NCBI RefSeq assembly: GCF_008973755.1
Contig: NZ_WBOM01000006.1
Location: 124,001 to 188,000, forward strand
Source of the DNA: Nitrincola alkalilacustris
GTDB taxonomy: Bacteria > Pseudomonadota > Gammaproteobacteria > Pseudomonadales > Balneatricaceae
DNA: 64,000 nucleotides
Direction: 5' to 3'
This document shows positions 54,216-62,665 of this stretch, one piece after another. A model generated the notes under the pieces. It searched no databases. It was not told where the DNA came from and worked only from the letters and a program-made list of their open reading frames with translations. Position 1 is the first letter of the stretch. Each line of letters begins with the position of its first letter. Both the position numbers and the translations under genes were made by a program.

Positions 54216-55952
54216 TCAGTCAAGACGTGCTTTTACATAGCTGCCCGGCGCGGCTTCGATGGCCTTGTGGGTAGCATTGCCATAGTCGGCTGGTGCATCG
54301 ACCTTTTTACCACCGCGACGCTTGATCCACTCAGACCAGTGACTCCACCAGGAGCCTTCCTGCTGCTCGGCAGTTTCAAGCCAATGATCAGGCCCTTTAC
54401 CGAGTTCGCCCTTGATCCAGTAGTGACGACGATTCTTGGACGCCGGGTTGATGACACCTGCAACATGTCCACTGGCGCCAAGTACAAACTCCATGCTGCC
54501 GGTGAACTTCTCGGTGGCTGCAAAGGTGCTTTTCCACGGAGCGATATGATCCTCAATGGTGGAGAGGAAATAGCAAGGTGTCTTGATTTTGCTCAGATCA
54601 ATCGGCTCACCACAGATAGTCAGCCCATTCGGCTCGACCAGCTTGTTTTCCAGATACATCTTGTTGATGTAGAAGGTGTACATGGCTGCAGGCAGATTGG
54701 TTGGATCACTGTTCCAGTAGAGAATGTCGAACGGTGGAGGTGTCTGGCCTTTCAGGTAGTTGTTGACCACATAAGACCAGATCAGGTCATTGGCTCTGAG
54801 CATGTTGAATGAGGTTGACAGCTCGCGCCCGTGCAGGAAACCTTCCTTGTTGACCTTGCTCTCCAGTTGCTTGACCTGATACTCATCGATGAATACGCGC
54901 AGATCGCCCGGATCGCTGAAGTCGGTCAGTGTGGTCAGGAAGGTGGCTGACGCGATGCTGGTGTCCTTGCGGTTAGTCATGATTGCCAGTGCGGAGGCCA
55001 TCATGGTGCCGCCGACGCACCAGGCGACAGCGTTAACCTTGTCACTTCCGGTGATCTCTTTGGTCACGGCGGTGGCTTTCAGGATGCCATCTTCTATGTA
55101 GTCATCCCAGGTCAGGTCACGCATCTCCTTGCTGGGGTTGACCCAGGCGATAAGGAATACATTGTGGCCTTGCTCCAGGCAGTAGCGTACATAGGAGTTA
55201 TGGGGTTGCAGATCGAGAATATAAAATTTATTGATGCTGGGTGGTACGATCAGCAATGGCTTTTCATGAACCTGCTCAGTCAGCGGCTTGTAGTGCAGCA
55301 GCTGGAAAATATCGTTCTGAAAAACCACAGCGCCTTCTGTGGTGGCCAGGTCTTTGCCCAGTTCGAAGGCTGATTCATCGGTCATGGAGATATGACCTTT
55401 ATCGATGTCGCCAAGCAGGTTCTTCAAACCATCAATCAGGCTCTGGCCTTTAGACTCGATCGCCTGGTTCAGCACTTCAGGGTTGGTCACGGCAAAGTTT
55501 GTCGGTGACATGGCATCAATGAACTGCTGGGTATAAAAGTCGAGCTTCTGTTGCTCGGCATCCGACAGCTTCGCATTCGCTGACATCTCGGTCAGCATCT
55601 TGGAGCTGAGCAGGTAAGACTGCTTGATATAATCAAAGACAGGGTTCTTTGACCACTCTTCATTCTGAAAGCGGCGATCGCCTGGCTTGGGCGCTACAAC
55701 CGGGTTGCCTGCACCGGTAAACATGTTCTGCCACAGGCTCATTTGCGCCTGCTGAAACTCGGTAATCGCCTTGATCCATAAGGTAGGATCTTCCATTGAG
55801 CGTGTCGCCAGCTCGGTCCAGGAGGTGGTGAATTGCTTGAAAATATCATCACCGCCGGTGGCAGAGTACATCTCAAGAATCTTATTCGTTTCCCGATTCA
55901 CATAATTGATGAATTCTTGTGGATCAGTTGCCATTTTGCTGTTCTTATCCAT
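54216..55952 (-). CDS. phaC: Class I poly(R)-hydroxyalkanoic acid synthase
   Basis: A 578-residue polyhydroxyalkanoate polymerase. The N-terminal domain has NPVFDYIKQSYLLSS. The alpha/beta hydrolase domain has PPSINKFYILDLQPHNS, the nucleophile Cys312 in AWCVGG (the lipase-like box, whose first glycine is replaced by alanine), DLIWSYVVNNYLKGQTPPPFDILYWNSD and SGHVAGVINP with the catalytic histidine. It polymerises 3-hydroxyacyl-CoA into storage granules. No phaA, phaB or phasin gene is in the window. Confidence 0.93.
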   Translation of the reverse strand: MDKNSKMATDPQEFINYVNRETNKILEMYSATGGDDIFKQFTTSWTELATRSMEDPTLWIKAITEFQQAQMSLWQNMFTGAGNPVVAPKPGDRRFQNEEWSKNPVFDYIKQSYLLSSKMLTEMSANAKLSDAEQQKLDFYTQQFIDAMSPTNFAVTNPEVLNQAIESKGQSLIDGLKNLLGDIDKGHISMTDESAFELGKDLATTEGAVVFQNDIFQLLHYKPLTEQVHEKPLLIVPPSINKFYILDLQPHNSYVRYCLEQGHNVFLIAWVNPSKEMRDLTWDDYIEDGILKATAVTKEITGSDKVNAVAWCVGGTMMASALAIMTNRKDTSIASATFLTTLTDFSDPGDLRVFIDEYQVKQLESKVNKEGFLHGRELSTSFNMLRANDLIWSYVVNNYLKGQTPPPFDILYWNSDPTNLPAAMYTFYINKMYLENKLVEPNGLTICGEPIDLSKIKTPCYFLSTIEDHIAPWKSTFAATEKFTGSMEFVLGASGHVAGVINPASKNRRHYWIKGELGKGPDHWLETAEQQEGSWWSHWSEWIKRRGGKKVDAPADYGNATHKAIEAAPGSYVKARLD

Positions 55953-56115
55953 AAATATCTGCCTGCTGCTAGTGCGTTGCTTTCCTGACCCTATCTTATA
56001 CCATGTGCTTGTTGATCACATAATATGGTCTTGAACTCAATTCATGCGTCTTTGGTTTGAGGATCAGTCATCCAGATTAATATTGCCCTGTTAAAGTAAC
56101 AGATTAAACCGTTTT

Positions 56116-56382
56116 ATGGAGATGTATGTGCGTAGTTTTGAATTAATGACCACGCTGGGGTGTCATCTGTGTGATGATGCTGCCCAGATTCTGGTTGTTG
56201 CAATGAGCGAAGATCTGCATGAGGTGGATCTGGTGGATATCGCTTATGACGACCAGCTGATGGCTCGCTATGCCACGCGTATCCCTGTCCTGCGTGATGT
56301 GATGAGTGGGCAGGAGCTGGACTGGCCTTTCGACCAGCATCTGCTCATGGAGTTCATCAACTCCTGCCCTGAGGAGGATTAG
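56116..56382 (+). CDS. Glutaredoxin-like (DUF836) thiol protein
   Basis: An 88-residue thioredoxin-fold protein. The redox site is TLGCHLCDDA (CxxC). VDLVDIAYDDQLMARYATRIPVLRD supplies the cis-proline and beta-strand pattern of the DUF836 family. It is a small cytoplasmic oxidoreductase of unknown partner. It is divergent from phaC and convergent with slt. Confidence 0.88.
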   Translation: MEMYVRSFELMTTLGCHLCDDAAQILVVAMSEDLHEVDLVDIAYDDQLMARYATRIPVLRDVMSGQELDWPFDQHLLMEFINSCPEED

Positions 56383-56432
56383 AGCCTTCCGCGTTTAACC
56401 TTGAGAGCCTCCCGCAACAATCTTGAGAGTCT

Positions 56433-58379
56433 TCATCGACTATCATTCAGTGCCAGCAACTGACGCTCAGACTGGCTCATCATGCTGGGTCTCTGGCCTG
56501 TCAGGTGGTCATAGATGACCCCATAGGACAACACGTTCTGCACATACAGGCGCGTCTCGTCAAAGGGGATGGTCTCTATCCAGATATCCAGGGGCAGGTG
56601 GCCGCGGGCATTCAGCCACTGTTGCACGCGTCCGGGGCCGGCATTATAGGCCGCTGTGGCATAGACACGATTACCATTGAAGCGCTGCTGCATCTGCGAC
56701 AGGTAGGCTGAGCCGAGTTCGATATTCACCGCCGGTTGCGACAGGCGACTGAGATCAGGGAGGTCGATGCGGTTGCGCTGCGCCACCTCTCTGGCTGTTG
56801 CCGGCATCAGTTGCATCAGCCCCATGGCTCCGGCACCAGAGCGGGCATCTTCCAGAAATGCACTCTCCTGTCGAGTGACAGCCATCGCCCAGGCGCGCTC
56901 TATCGAGTATTTACCCGACGCGTGATGGAACAGGTCTGTATAGGGGGTCGGGAAACGCAGCTCAAGGTCGTCCCAGCGGTCACTGCCTATCGCGCCTCGA
57001 ATGCCCTGGAAGTACCAGCCCCAGCTCTTCACAAGGTGTGCAGCAGCATGCTGTTGATCCTGGGTCAGGTATGTGGTGGCGTGGTTCCACTCGGAGCGCG
57101 CATTGTTGATCTGGTTGATCTGATACAGCTCATGCATTCTTCTGAATGCCGGCAACTGTGCTATCTCATTGAGTGCGGCGGCATCGAAGGGTGCTGGTGT
57201 GTTTTTCAACTCAAAGGGTAGATTGTTATGCTCGGCAGCGATAAAGCTGTAGAAGCTCCGGTCGCTGACCAGCTGCTCAAGGGCATCCTGAGTGTAAGGA
57301 ATTCCGAGGCGCTTGTGTGATACATGTGTCCAGTATTGCCAGCGGGGGTTCTGTCTGAGCTCATCTGGCAGCTTCTCAATCATCGAAGCTACCTGAGGCC
57401 ATGCCTGATCCACCAGGGCAAGACGGATACGCCATTCGGTCAGTTCTCCGAAGTTGAAGTCGGGATCAAGCCTTGCCAGCAGCTCTTCGGTGCCCGGCAG
57501 GAAGCGTTTGGCATAGCGAACGCCGAGGCGGGTCGCCAGTGGTTCCTGCTCGGGTGCCGGTATATCCAGATGTCGTACCAGACCGATCCAGGTGTTCAAT
57601 GCCAGTTCAAGGTCACTGCCGGCCAGGCGATTGACCGCCATCATGGCGAGGCGTCGATGCTGTGGCGTTTGCTTGCTCAGGATGCCGGGGTTCTGGCGCA
57701 GTTGCTCCGGATTGTTATAGACCCGCCAGACGGTGGCAGCATGCTGCTTGGTGGTATCATCCTTGATGAAGCGTTCGGCGTAACGCGCGAGTCGGGTATT
57801 ACCTGATTCCAGCGACAGCAGCATGCGCTCAAGAGCGTGGTTTGATTGCAGGCCGCCGGAGGCAATCCAGCGCTCAAACAGAGGGTCACAGGCATCATGT
57901 TGTGATGCACCGACCTGCCAGAGTTGGGCAGCCTGCTGATAGGCACCTTCGCGATCCCCCAGCGCCAGGCTGGCAAGTCCGGCAAAGCATTGCTGCTGAG
58001 CATTGGGTCGCTGCAGTCTGTTGTAATAGGTCTGAAAACGGCCCCAGTCCTTCTTCAGACCCAGTTGGGTCGTGTAGGCAAACAACATGCGACCAGCCAG
58101 CGGAGAATCGGCATGGGTCGTCAGAAAGTGGTCTACCTCATCCTGGCTGGCATGGGCAATGCGCCCGCGAAGCTCTGCAAAGACTATGTAGGGTGTCAGA
58201 GGGTAGTTGTGAAGCTGCTCCAGCCCCTTGTAAACGTCATTTTTTCGCCCGGCTTCTGCTGCCTGAAGGGTGTCCAGAAATAACTGCTGTTGCTTGTTCA
58301 ATGCCTGTGCAGAGGACTGCACGGGCAGGGCTATTACAAAACCGATCGATAGACCCATGAGGGCTCTGGTAATGCTCAC
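56433..58379 (-). CDS. slt: Soluble lytic murein transglycosylase
   Basis: A 648-residue periplasmic enzyme. A signal peptide (to about residue 25) precedes a long superhelical U-domain. The C-terminal GEWL-like catalytic domain (about 490-620) has VTRQESAF with the catalytic glutamate Glu505, SGAGAMGLMQLMPATA and YATAAYNAGPGRV. It cleaves peptidoglycan with formation of 1,6-anhydromuramic acid. It is divergent from uup, as in Pseudomonas. Confidence 0.94.
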   Translation of the reverse strand: MSITRALMGLSIGFVIALPVQSSAQALNKQQQLFLDTLQAAEAGRKNDVYKGLEQLHNYPLTPYIVFAELRGRIAHASQDEVDHFLTTHADSPLAGRMLFAYTTQLGLKKDWGRFQTYYNRLQRPNAQQQCFAGLASLALGDREGAYQQAAQLWQVGASQHDACDPLFERWIASGGLQSNHALERMLLSLESGNTRLARYAERFIKDDTTKQHAATVWRVYNNPEQLRQNPGILSKQTPQHRRLAMMAVNRLAGSDLELALNTWIGLVRHLDIPAPEQEPLATRLGVRYAKRFLPGTEELLARLDPDFNFGELTEWRIRLALVDQAWPQVASMIEKLPDELRQNPRWQYWTHVSHKRLGIPYTQDALEQLVSDRSFYSFIAAEHNNLPFELKNTPAPFDAAALNEIAQLPAFRRMHELYQINQINNARSEWNHATTYLTQDQQHAAAHLVKSWGWYFQGIRGAIGSDRWDDLELRFPTPYTDLFHHASGKYSIERAWAMAVTRQESAFLEDARSGAGAMGLMQLMPATAREVAQRNRIDLPDLSRLSQPAVNIELGSAYLSQMQQRFNGNRVYATAAYNAGPGRVQQWLNARGHLPLDIWIETIPFDETRLYVQNVLSYGVIYDHLTGQRPSMMSQSERQLLALNDSR

Positions 58380-58523
58380 GACCTTCCCCTTCTCTTTGTA
58401 GCGCGTTTCTAGGCTGTTGCCTCTTCAGTTTATCTGTTCCTGATATGTTTTGAGAAGAGATTAAAAAGATTTCCGCTTTTTCAGGTAGAATGACGCGCTG
58501 AATAAACGAGGTAATTGGGATTT

Positions 58524-60455
58524 ATGACACTGATCAAGCTTGATGCGGTATCACTGGCGTTTGGTAACCAGATTATTCTTGATGTTGCTGATCTGCAGAT
58601 AGAGGCAGGTGAGCGGGTTGCGCTGGTGGGGATGAACGGGGCAGGGAAGTCTACCCTGATGAAGCTGATCAATGGCACTCAGCATCAGGATAGCGGCGTG
58701 ATCTGGAAAGCGCCTTCTGCCCGCATTGCGGATCTGCCGCAGATGCTGCCTGCTGCGGATGATCGTAAAGTGTGGGATGTGGTGACGGCGGGCCTGTCGG
58801 ACGTGCTGGCGCTGCGGAATCAGTACGATCAACTGACGCAACGCCATGATGATGCGGCCATGCGTGAACTTGAAGAGCTGCAGCAGCGCCTGGAGGCGGT
58901 TGATGGCTGGCATCTTGAACAGCAGGTTCAATCCGTGATTGATCGCCTGGGGTTGCCGGCCGATAAAACCATGGCCGAGCTTTCTGGAGGCTGGCGTCGA
59001 CGCGCAGCACTCGGTGCTGCACTGGTACAGAAGCCAGATATGTTGCTGCTGGATGAGCCTACCAACCATCTTGATATTGAAACCATCGAGTGGATGGAGC
59101 AGATGCTGATGGATTTTCGCGGTGGTCTGCTGTTTATCTCGCATGACCGTGCGCTGGTTGAGAAGCTGGCAACGGTGATAGTTGAGCTGGATCGGGGTCG
59201 CCTGACCCGTTTCCCAGGCAGTTACAGTCGCTACCTTGAGCAGAAGCAGTTGTTGCTGGAGGAGGAGGCGCGGCATCAGGCCGAGTTTGATAAGAAATTG
59301 GCTCAGGAGGAGCGTTGGATACGTCAGGGCATCAAGGCACGACGTACCCGCAACGAAGGTCGTGTCAGAGCACTTGAGAGCATGCGTCGTGAGCGTGCAG
59401 CGCGTCGTGAGCGTCAGGGCTCTGCCAAGTTTGGCCTTGAGCAGGCCAATCAGTCAGGGAAGCTGGTGGCTGAACTGGAAGCTGTTTCTTTGTCTCTGGG
59501 CGGTGCAGCTTTGATTCGTGATCTGGACCTGCGTGTGCAAAGAGGAGACAGAATCGGCCTGATCGGTCCTAACGGTATCGGAAAGAGTACATTGTTGAAG
59601 GTGCTGCTTGGTGATCTTCAGCCAGATACAGGGCAGGTCAGGCAGGGTACCAAGATCGAAGTGGCCTACTTTGATCAGATGCGTGACCAGTTGGATCTGG
59701 AGCGCAGCGTGATTGATAACGTCTCAGGAGGGCGTGAGTTCATCGAGATCAATGGGCGCAATCGACATATCATCAGTTACCTGGGTGATTTCCTGTTCAG
59801 TGCAGAGCGCGCAAGAACACCGGTCAAGGCGCTTTCGGGTGGTGAGTGTAATCGCGTATTGCTGGCGCGCCTGTTCAGTAAACCAGCCAATATGCTGGTG
59901 CTCGATGAGCCGACCAATGATCTGGATATCGAAACTCTGGAGCTGCTGGAAGATATCCTGCTGGAGTATGACGGTACACTGCTGCTGGTAAGCCATGACC
60001 GAGCCTTCCTGGATAATGTCGTGACCAGCACGCTGGTATTCGAGGGTGATGGCAGAATCAGTGAATATGTGGGTGGCTATCAGGATTGGCTGAGGCAGCG
60101 TCCATCAGAGCCAGTAGTTAATAAGAGATCTCAGAATGCTCCTGCAAGTGGTTCATCTGTAATCGATTCATCAGCGGTTGCTGCTGTGCAAAGTGATGAA
60201 GGGCGCAAAAACAAGGCGCCAAAAAAACTCAGCTACAAGTTGCAGCGTGAGCTGGATGCCTTGCCGGCAGAGCTGGAAGCCGCAGAAGCAGAGCTTGAGG
60301 CACTCGCTGCTGAAACTGCGGCTGCTGATTTTTATCAGCAGGACCACACTCATGTTACGGCGCGACTTGCGCTGCTGCACGAGCAGGAGCGCAAGCTTGA
60401 GGCGCTGATGGAGCGCTGGGTCGAGCTGGAAGCGATGCAGGCAGGGGAGGATTAA
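58524..60455 (+). CDS. uup: ABC-F family ATPase Uup
   Basis: A 643-residue protein with two ABC domains and no membrane domain. Walker A motifs are GMNGAGKST and GPNGIGKST; signature motifs are LSGGWRRRAA and LSGGECNRVL; each is followed by LLLDEPTNHLD or LVLDEPTNDLD. The linker has the Uup hallmark RWIRQGIKARRTRNEGRVRAL. A C-terminal helical domain (about 555-643) with KLSYKLQRELDALP binds DNA in E. coli Uup. The protein acts on ribosomes or DNA intermediates. The ATG at 58524 is preferred to an upstream TTG at 58515. It is divergent from slt. Confidence 0.94.
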   Translation: MTLIKLDAVSLAFGNQIILDVADLQIEAGERVALVGMNGAGKSTLMKLINGTQHQDSGVIWKAPSARIADLPQMLPAADDRKVWDVVTAGLSDVLALRNQYDQLTQRHDDAAMRELEELQQRLEAVDGWHLEQQVQSVIDRLGLPADKTMAELSGGWRRRAALGAALVQKPDMLLLDEPTNHLDIETIEWMEQMLMDFRGGLLFISHDRALVEKLATVIVELDRGRLTRFPGSYSRYLEQKQLLLEEEARHQAEFDKKLAQEERWIRQGIKARRTRNEGRVRALESMRRERAARRERQGSAKFGLEQANQSGKLVAELEAVSLSLGGAALIRDLDLRVQRGDRIGLIGPNGIGKSTLLKVLLGDLQPDTGQVRQGTKIEVAYFDQMRDQLDLERSVIDNVSGGREFIEINGRNRHIISYLGDFLFSAERARTPVKALSGGECNRVLLARLFSKPANMLVLDEPTNDLDIETLELLEDILLEYDGTLLLVSHDRAFLDNVVTSTLVFEGDGRISEYVGGYQDWLRQRPSEPVVNKRSQNAPASGSSVIDSSAVAAVQSDEGRKNKAPKKLSYKLQRELDALPAELEAAEAELEALAAETAAADFYQQDHTHVTARLALLHEQERKLEALMERWVELEAMQAGED

Positions 60456-60895
60456 TCCTCTTTCTGCCTCACACGTACCGCTAGTACGTCACACTGAGCG
60501 CCATGTAGCACGCCATTGGCTGTTGAGCCCAGCAGCAGGGCAAGCCCATGCCGGCCATGACTGCCGACGATGATCAAATCAGTTTCCGTCTCGTTGGCAA
60601 TGCGATGAATTTCAGATTCGGTATGTCCGGTGACGATATACTGCTGATTCACCGGCTGGGAGATGGCCGCACACAGCGTATCCATCTTGCGTTTGGCATG
60701 ATCATCCAGTTGTTCCTGAATGGTGGACAGGTCCATTGGTACGTCTCCACCATAGGCAAAAGTCAAAGGCTCAACTACATGAATGATGTTCAGCTCTGCT
60801 CCATAGAGGCGAGCCATCTCATCAGCCTTGGAGATCAACTGAGAGGATTCATCGGTCAGATCAATCGCTAACAAAATACGGGAATATGTACTCAT
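60452..60895 (-). CDS. Universal stress protein A family
   Basis: A 147-residue single UspA domain. It has the start YSRILLAIDLTDESS and the ATP-binding glycine motif GSHGRHGLALLLGSTANGVL (G-2x-G-9x-G-S/T). It binds ATP and is probably dimeric. It is convergent with uup (4-bp overlap) and divergent from the next gene. No FNR box was found in its upstream region although related genes are often under anaerobic control. Confidence 0.92.
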   Translation of the reverse strand: MSTYSRILLAIDLTDESSQLISKADEMARLYGAELNIIHVVEPLTFAYGGDVPMDLSTIQEQLDDHAKRKMDTLCAAISQPVNQQYIVTGHTESEIHRIANETETDLIIVGSHGRHGLALLLGSTANGVLHGAQCDVLAVRVRQKED

Positions 60896-60958
60896 GGGAT
60901 TACCTGTTTATCAGTCTTGGTTTGAGAAATCCATTTATCCTGACTTAAGGATAGCATC

Positions 60959-61465
60959 ATGCAATGGGTAATCATCACTCTTGTGATGCTTTCTTTACTG
61001 GGTTCGTTGATGTGGATCAAGCCCACGCCGCGCCAGAGGATGCAGGCTGCGATGCGTCTGCACGCCAAACAAATTGGATTCATGGTTCAGATCGCCAGAA
61101 TAGAAACCACGCGTGGAAAGGGTGAGATGGAAGCTGAGAAAATATCGGTCCCGGCTTATCGCATTCTTCGCGCCGACCTTCCACAGGAGTTACGTGATCG
61201 CTGGGTTTCCTGGCAGATTTTCAGGGTGGACAATGTCGCTGACTCGGGGTTGCCGGTCGGTTGGTCATGGAAAAAGGGTGAGGGGAAGCTGTCAGCAGCA
61301 GCACTTACCCTGATACGAGAGTTGATTGATCAGCTTCCGGCAGATGTGATCGCACTGGAATCATCACCCGTACACTTTACGGTTTACTGGCGTGAGCGTG
61401 GCGATCTCGCTACCCTTGATCGTATGCGCGAGCAGATCCAGCCGATTCTGGATGCGCGGATCTGA
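60959..61465 (+). CDS. Conserved membrane-anchored protein of unknown function
   Basis: A 168-residue protein. An N-terminal helix (WVIITLVMLSLLGSLMWI) is followed by KPTPRQRMQAAMRLHAKQIGF and a domain with repeated aromatic residues, such as RWVSWQIFR and GLPVGWSWKKGEG. I recognise the general look of proteins encoded between uup and topA in Pseudomonas-related genomes but no named domain. Anchoring in the inner membrane with the rest cytoplasmic or periplasmic cannot be decided. Confidence 0.75.
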   Translation: MQWVIITLVMLSLLGSLMWIKPTPRQRMQAAMRLHAKQIGFMVQIARIETTRGKGEMEAEKISVPAYRILRADLPQELRDRWVSWQIFRVDNVADSGLPVGWSWKKGEGKLSAAALTLIRELIDQLPADVIALESSPVHFTVYWRERGDLATLDRMREQIQPILDARI

Positions 61466-61511
61466 TTGAGGCGCCTATTCAACAAGATAAGAACAACACA
61501 GGTGAAAGCTG

Positions 61512-61739
61512 ATGAAAACACTGATACAGCCTCTGCCAGGTCGCTACAGACATTACAAGGGGCTTGAGTATGAGGTGTTTGGAACTGCCAGGCACTCCGA
61601 AACGGAGGAGTGGCTGGTGATTTACCGCGCACTTTATGGTGACTTCGGGCTCTGGGTTCGGCCGCTGGAAATGTTTACTGAGCAGGTGGTGCTGAAAGAT
61701 GGCACACAGTGCCCAAGGTTTGCACTCATAGAGTCCTGA
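61512..61739 (+). CDS. DUF1653-domain protein
   Basis: A 75-residue protein matching DUF1653: PGRYRHYKGLEYEVFGTARHSETEEWLVIYRALYG in order (seen as separate blocks), then WVRPLEMFTEQV and RFALIE. It is a small beta-rich domain of unknown function, often annotated as a possible nucleic-acid or NUDIX-associated partner. It follows the membrane-anchored gene after 46 bp. Confidence 0.88.
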   Translation: MKTLIQPLPGRYRHYKGLEYEVFGTARHSETEEWLVIYRALYGDFGLWVRPLEMFTEQVVLKDGTQCPRFALIES

Positions 61740-61762
61740 GGGTTGATGCTCGCCTTGAGGGG

Positions 61763-62473
61763 TTACTCCTTGAGATAGTCATCAAGTGCTGCGGCCAGCT
61801 TGCCTGGGCCAAAGTCCTTTGGTGGCTGAATACGATCGATGATCTCCTGCACCTGATCAAGCTTGGGTTGTTTCTGGCGCTGTGTCACTTTCGCGCGTAC
61901 CAGAATCGCCTTCGCATGCTTGAGATGAGATAAGGCTCCTATCTTGTCTCCGCTCTGCTCCAGCTTGGCCGAGTGAGCCAGGTGGGCATCTGCAACCAGT
62001 GAGATGTTCAACCAGTAGAGATCCTGTTGATAGTTGATGGCCAGCTGAGGTGTCATCTTGCCTCTGTTGGCCATATCGATCAGCAGTTTTTCGGCGAAGG
62101 TAATGTAGATCTGAGCACGCTTGACGGCGCGATCGCTGTCAAAGGCCCCCTGAGTCGGACGGGCTCTGTCGCTGGTTTCCTTCATGCGGCTGACATCCGT
62201 CATCAACTCGGAATCGGGTGCGAGAACGCCAATCTCTTCGATCAGGGCCAGTGCGTGCTGATTGAGTTTGTCGGTAATATCTTCACGGCAACCAGCCTCC
62301 TTGAGGATGGCCAGGGCGTTAAGGGTGTGCTCAGCCTGCTCCTTGAGCCAGCGCAGGCGGGAGCTGCGAGACTCCTGCTGGCTTTCTCGCATATTGATGA
62401 AATAGTTGATCAGCAGAGCGGCAACGCCCACTACAGCGATCAAAATTATAAAAACCAGGTTGTCTCTGAGCAT
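61763..62473 (-). CDS. Membrane-anchored helical protein of unknown function
   Basis: A 236-residue protein. One N-terminal helix (LVFIILIAVVGVAALLINYFI) is followed by a helical, charged domain with RLRWLKEQAEHTLNALAIL and a single cysteine. It resembles the conserved hypothetical protein encoded next to topA in Pseudomonas and relatives, with no characterised function. The ATG at 62473 is favoured over a GTG at 62485. It is divergent from topA and convergent with the DUF1653 gene. Confidence 0.8.
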   Translation of the reverse strand: MLRDNLVFIILIAVVGVAALLINYFINMRESQQESRSSRLRWLKEQAEHTLNALAILKEAGCREDITDKLNQHALALIEEIGVLAPDSELMTDVSRMKETSDRARPTQGAFDSDRAVKRAQIYITFAEKLLIDMANRGKMTPQLAINYQQDLYWLNISLVADAHLAHSAKLEQSGDKIGALSHLKHAKAILVRAKVTQRQKQPKLDQVQEIIDRIQPPKDFGPGKLAAALDDYLKE

Positions 62474-62591
62474 TCTGTTTGGCACTCTGGTATAACAGAT
62501 AACATTATAGATTTTATTGTAAACATTGCATCAGGACCTATTTTAGGACCAGTGCCCTTCAAAGATAAACAGATTATTTTCTGTATGTTGC

Positions 62592-62620
62592 TTGACCCTT
62601 CAGGTGTCAGCACTTATATA
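62592..62620 (+). promoter_or_regulatory. Sigma-70 promoter of topA
   Basis: TTGACC (62592-62597) and TATATA (62615-62620) separated by the optimal 17 bases, about 45 bp before the topA start. Confidence 0.65.
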
Positions 62621-62665
62621 TGCACGCATGTTTTTGGCTGCTTGCAGGATTAAGGACTTAGTTTA

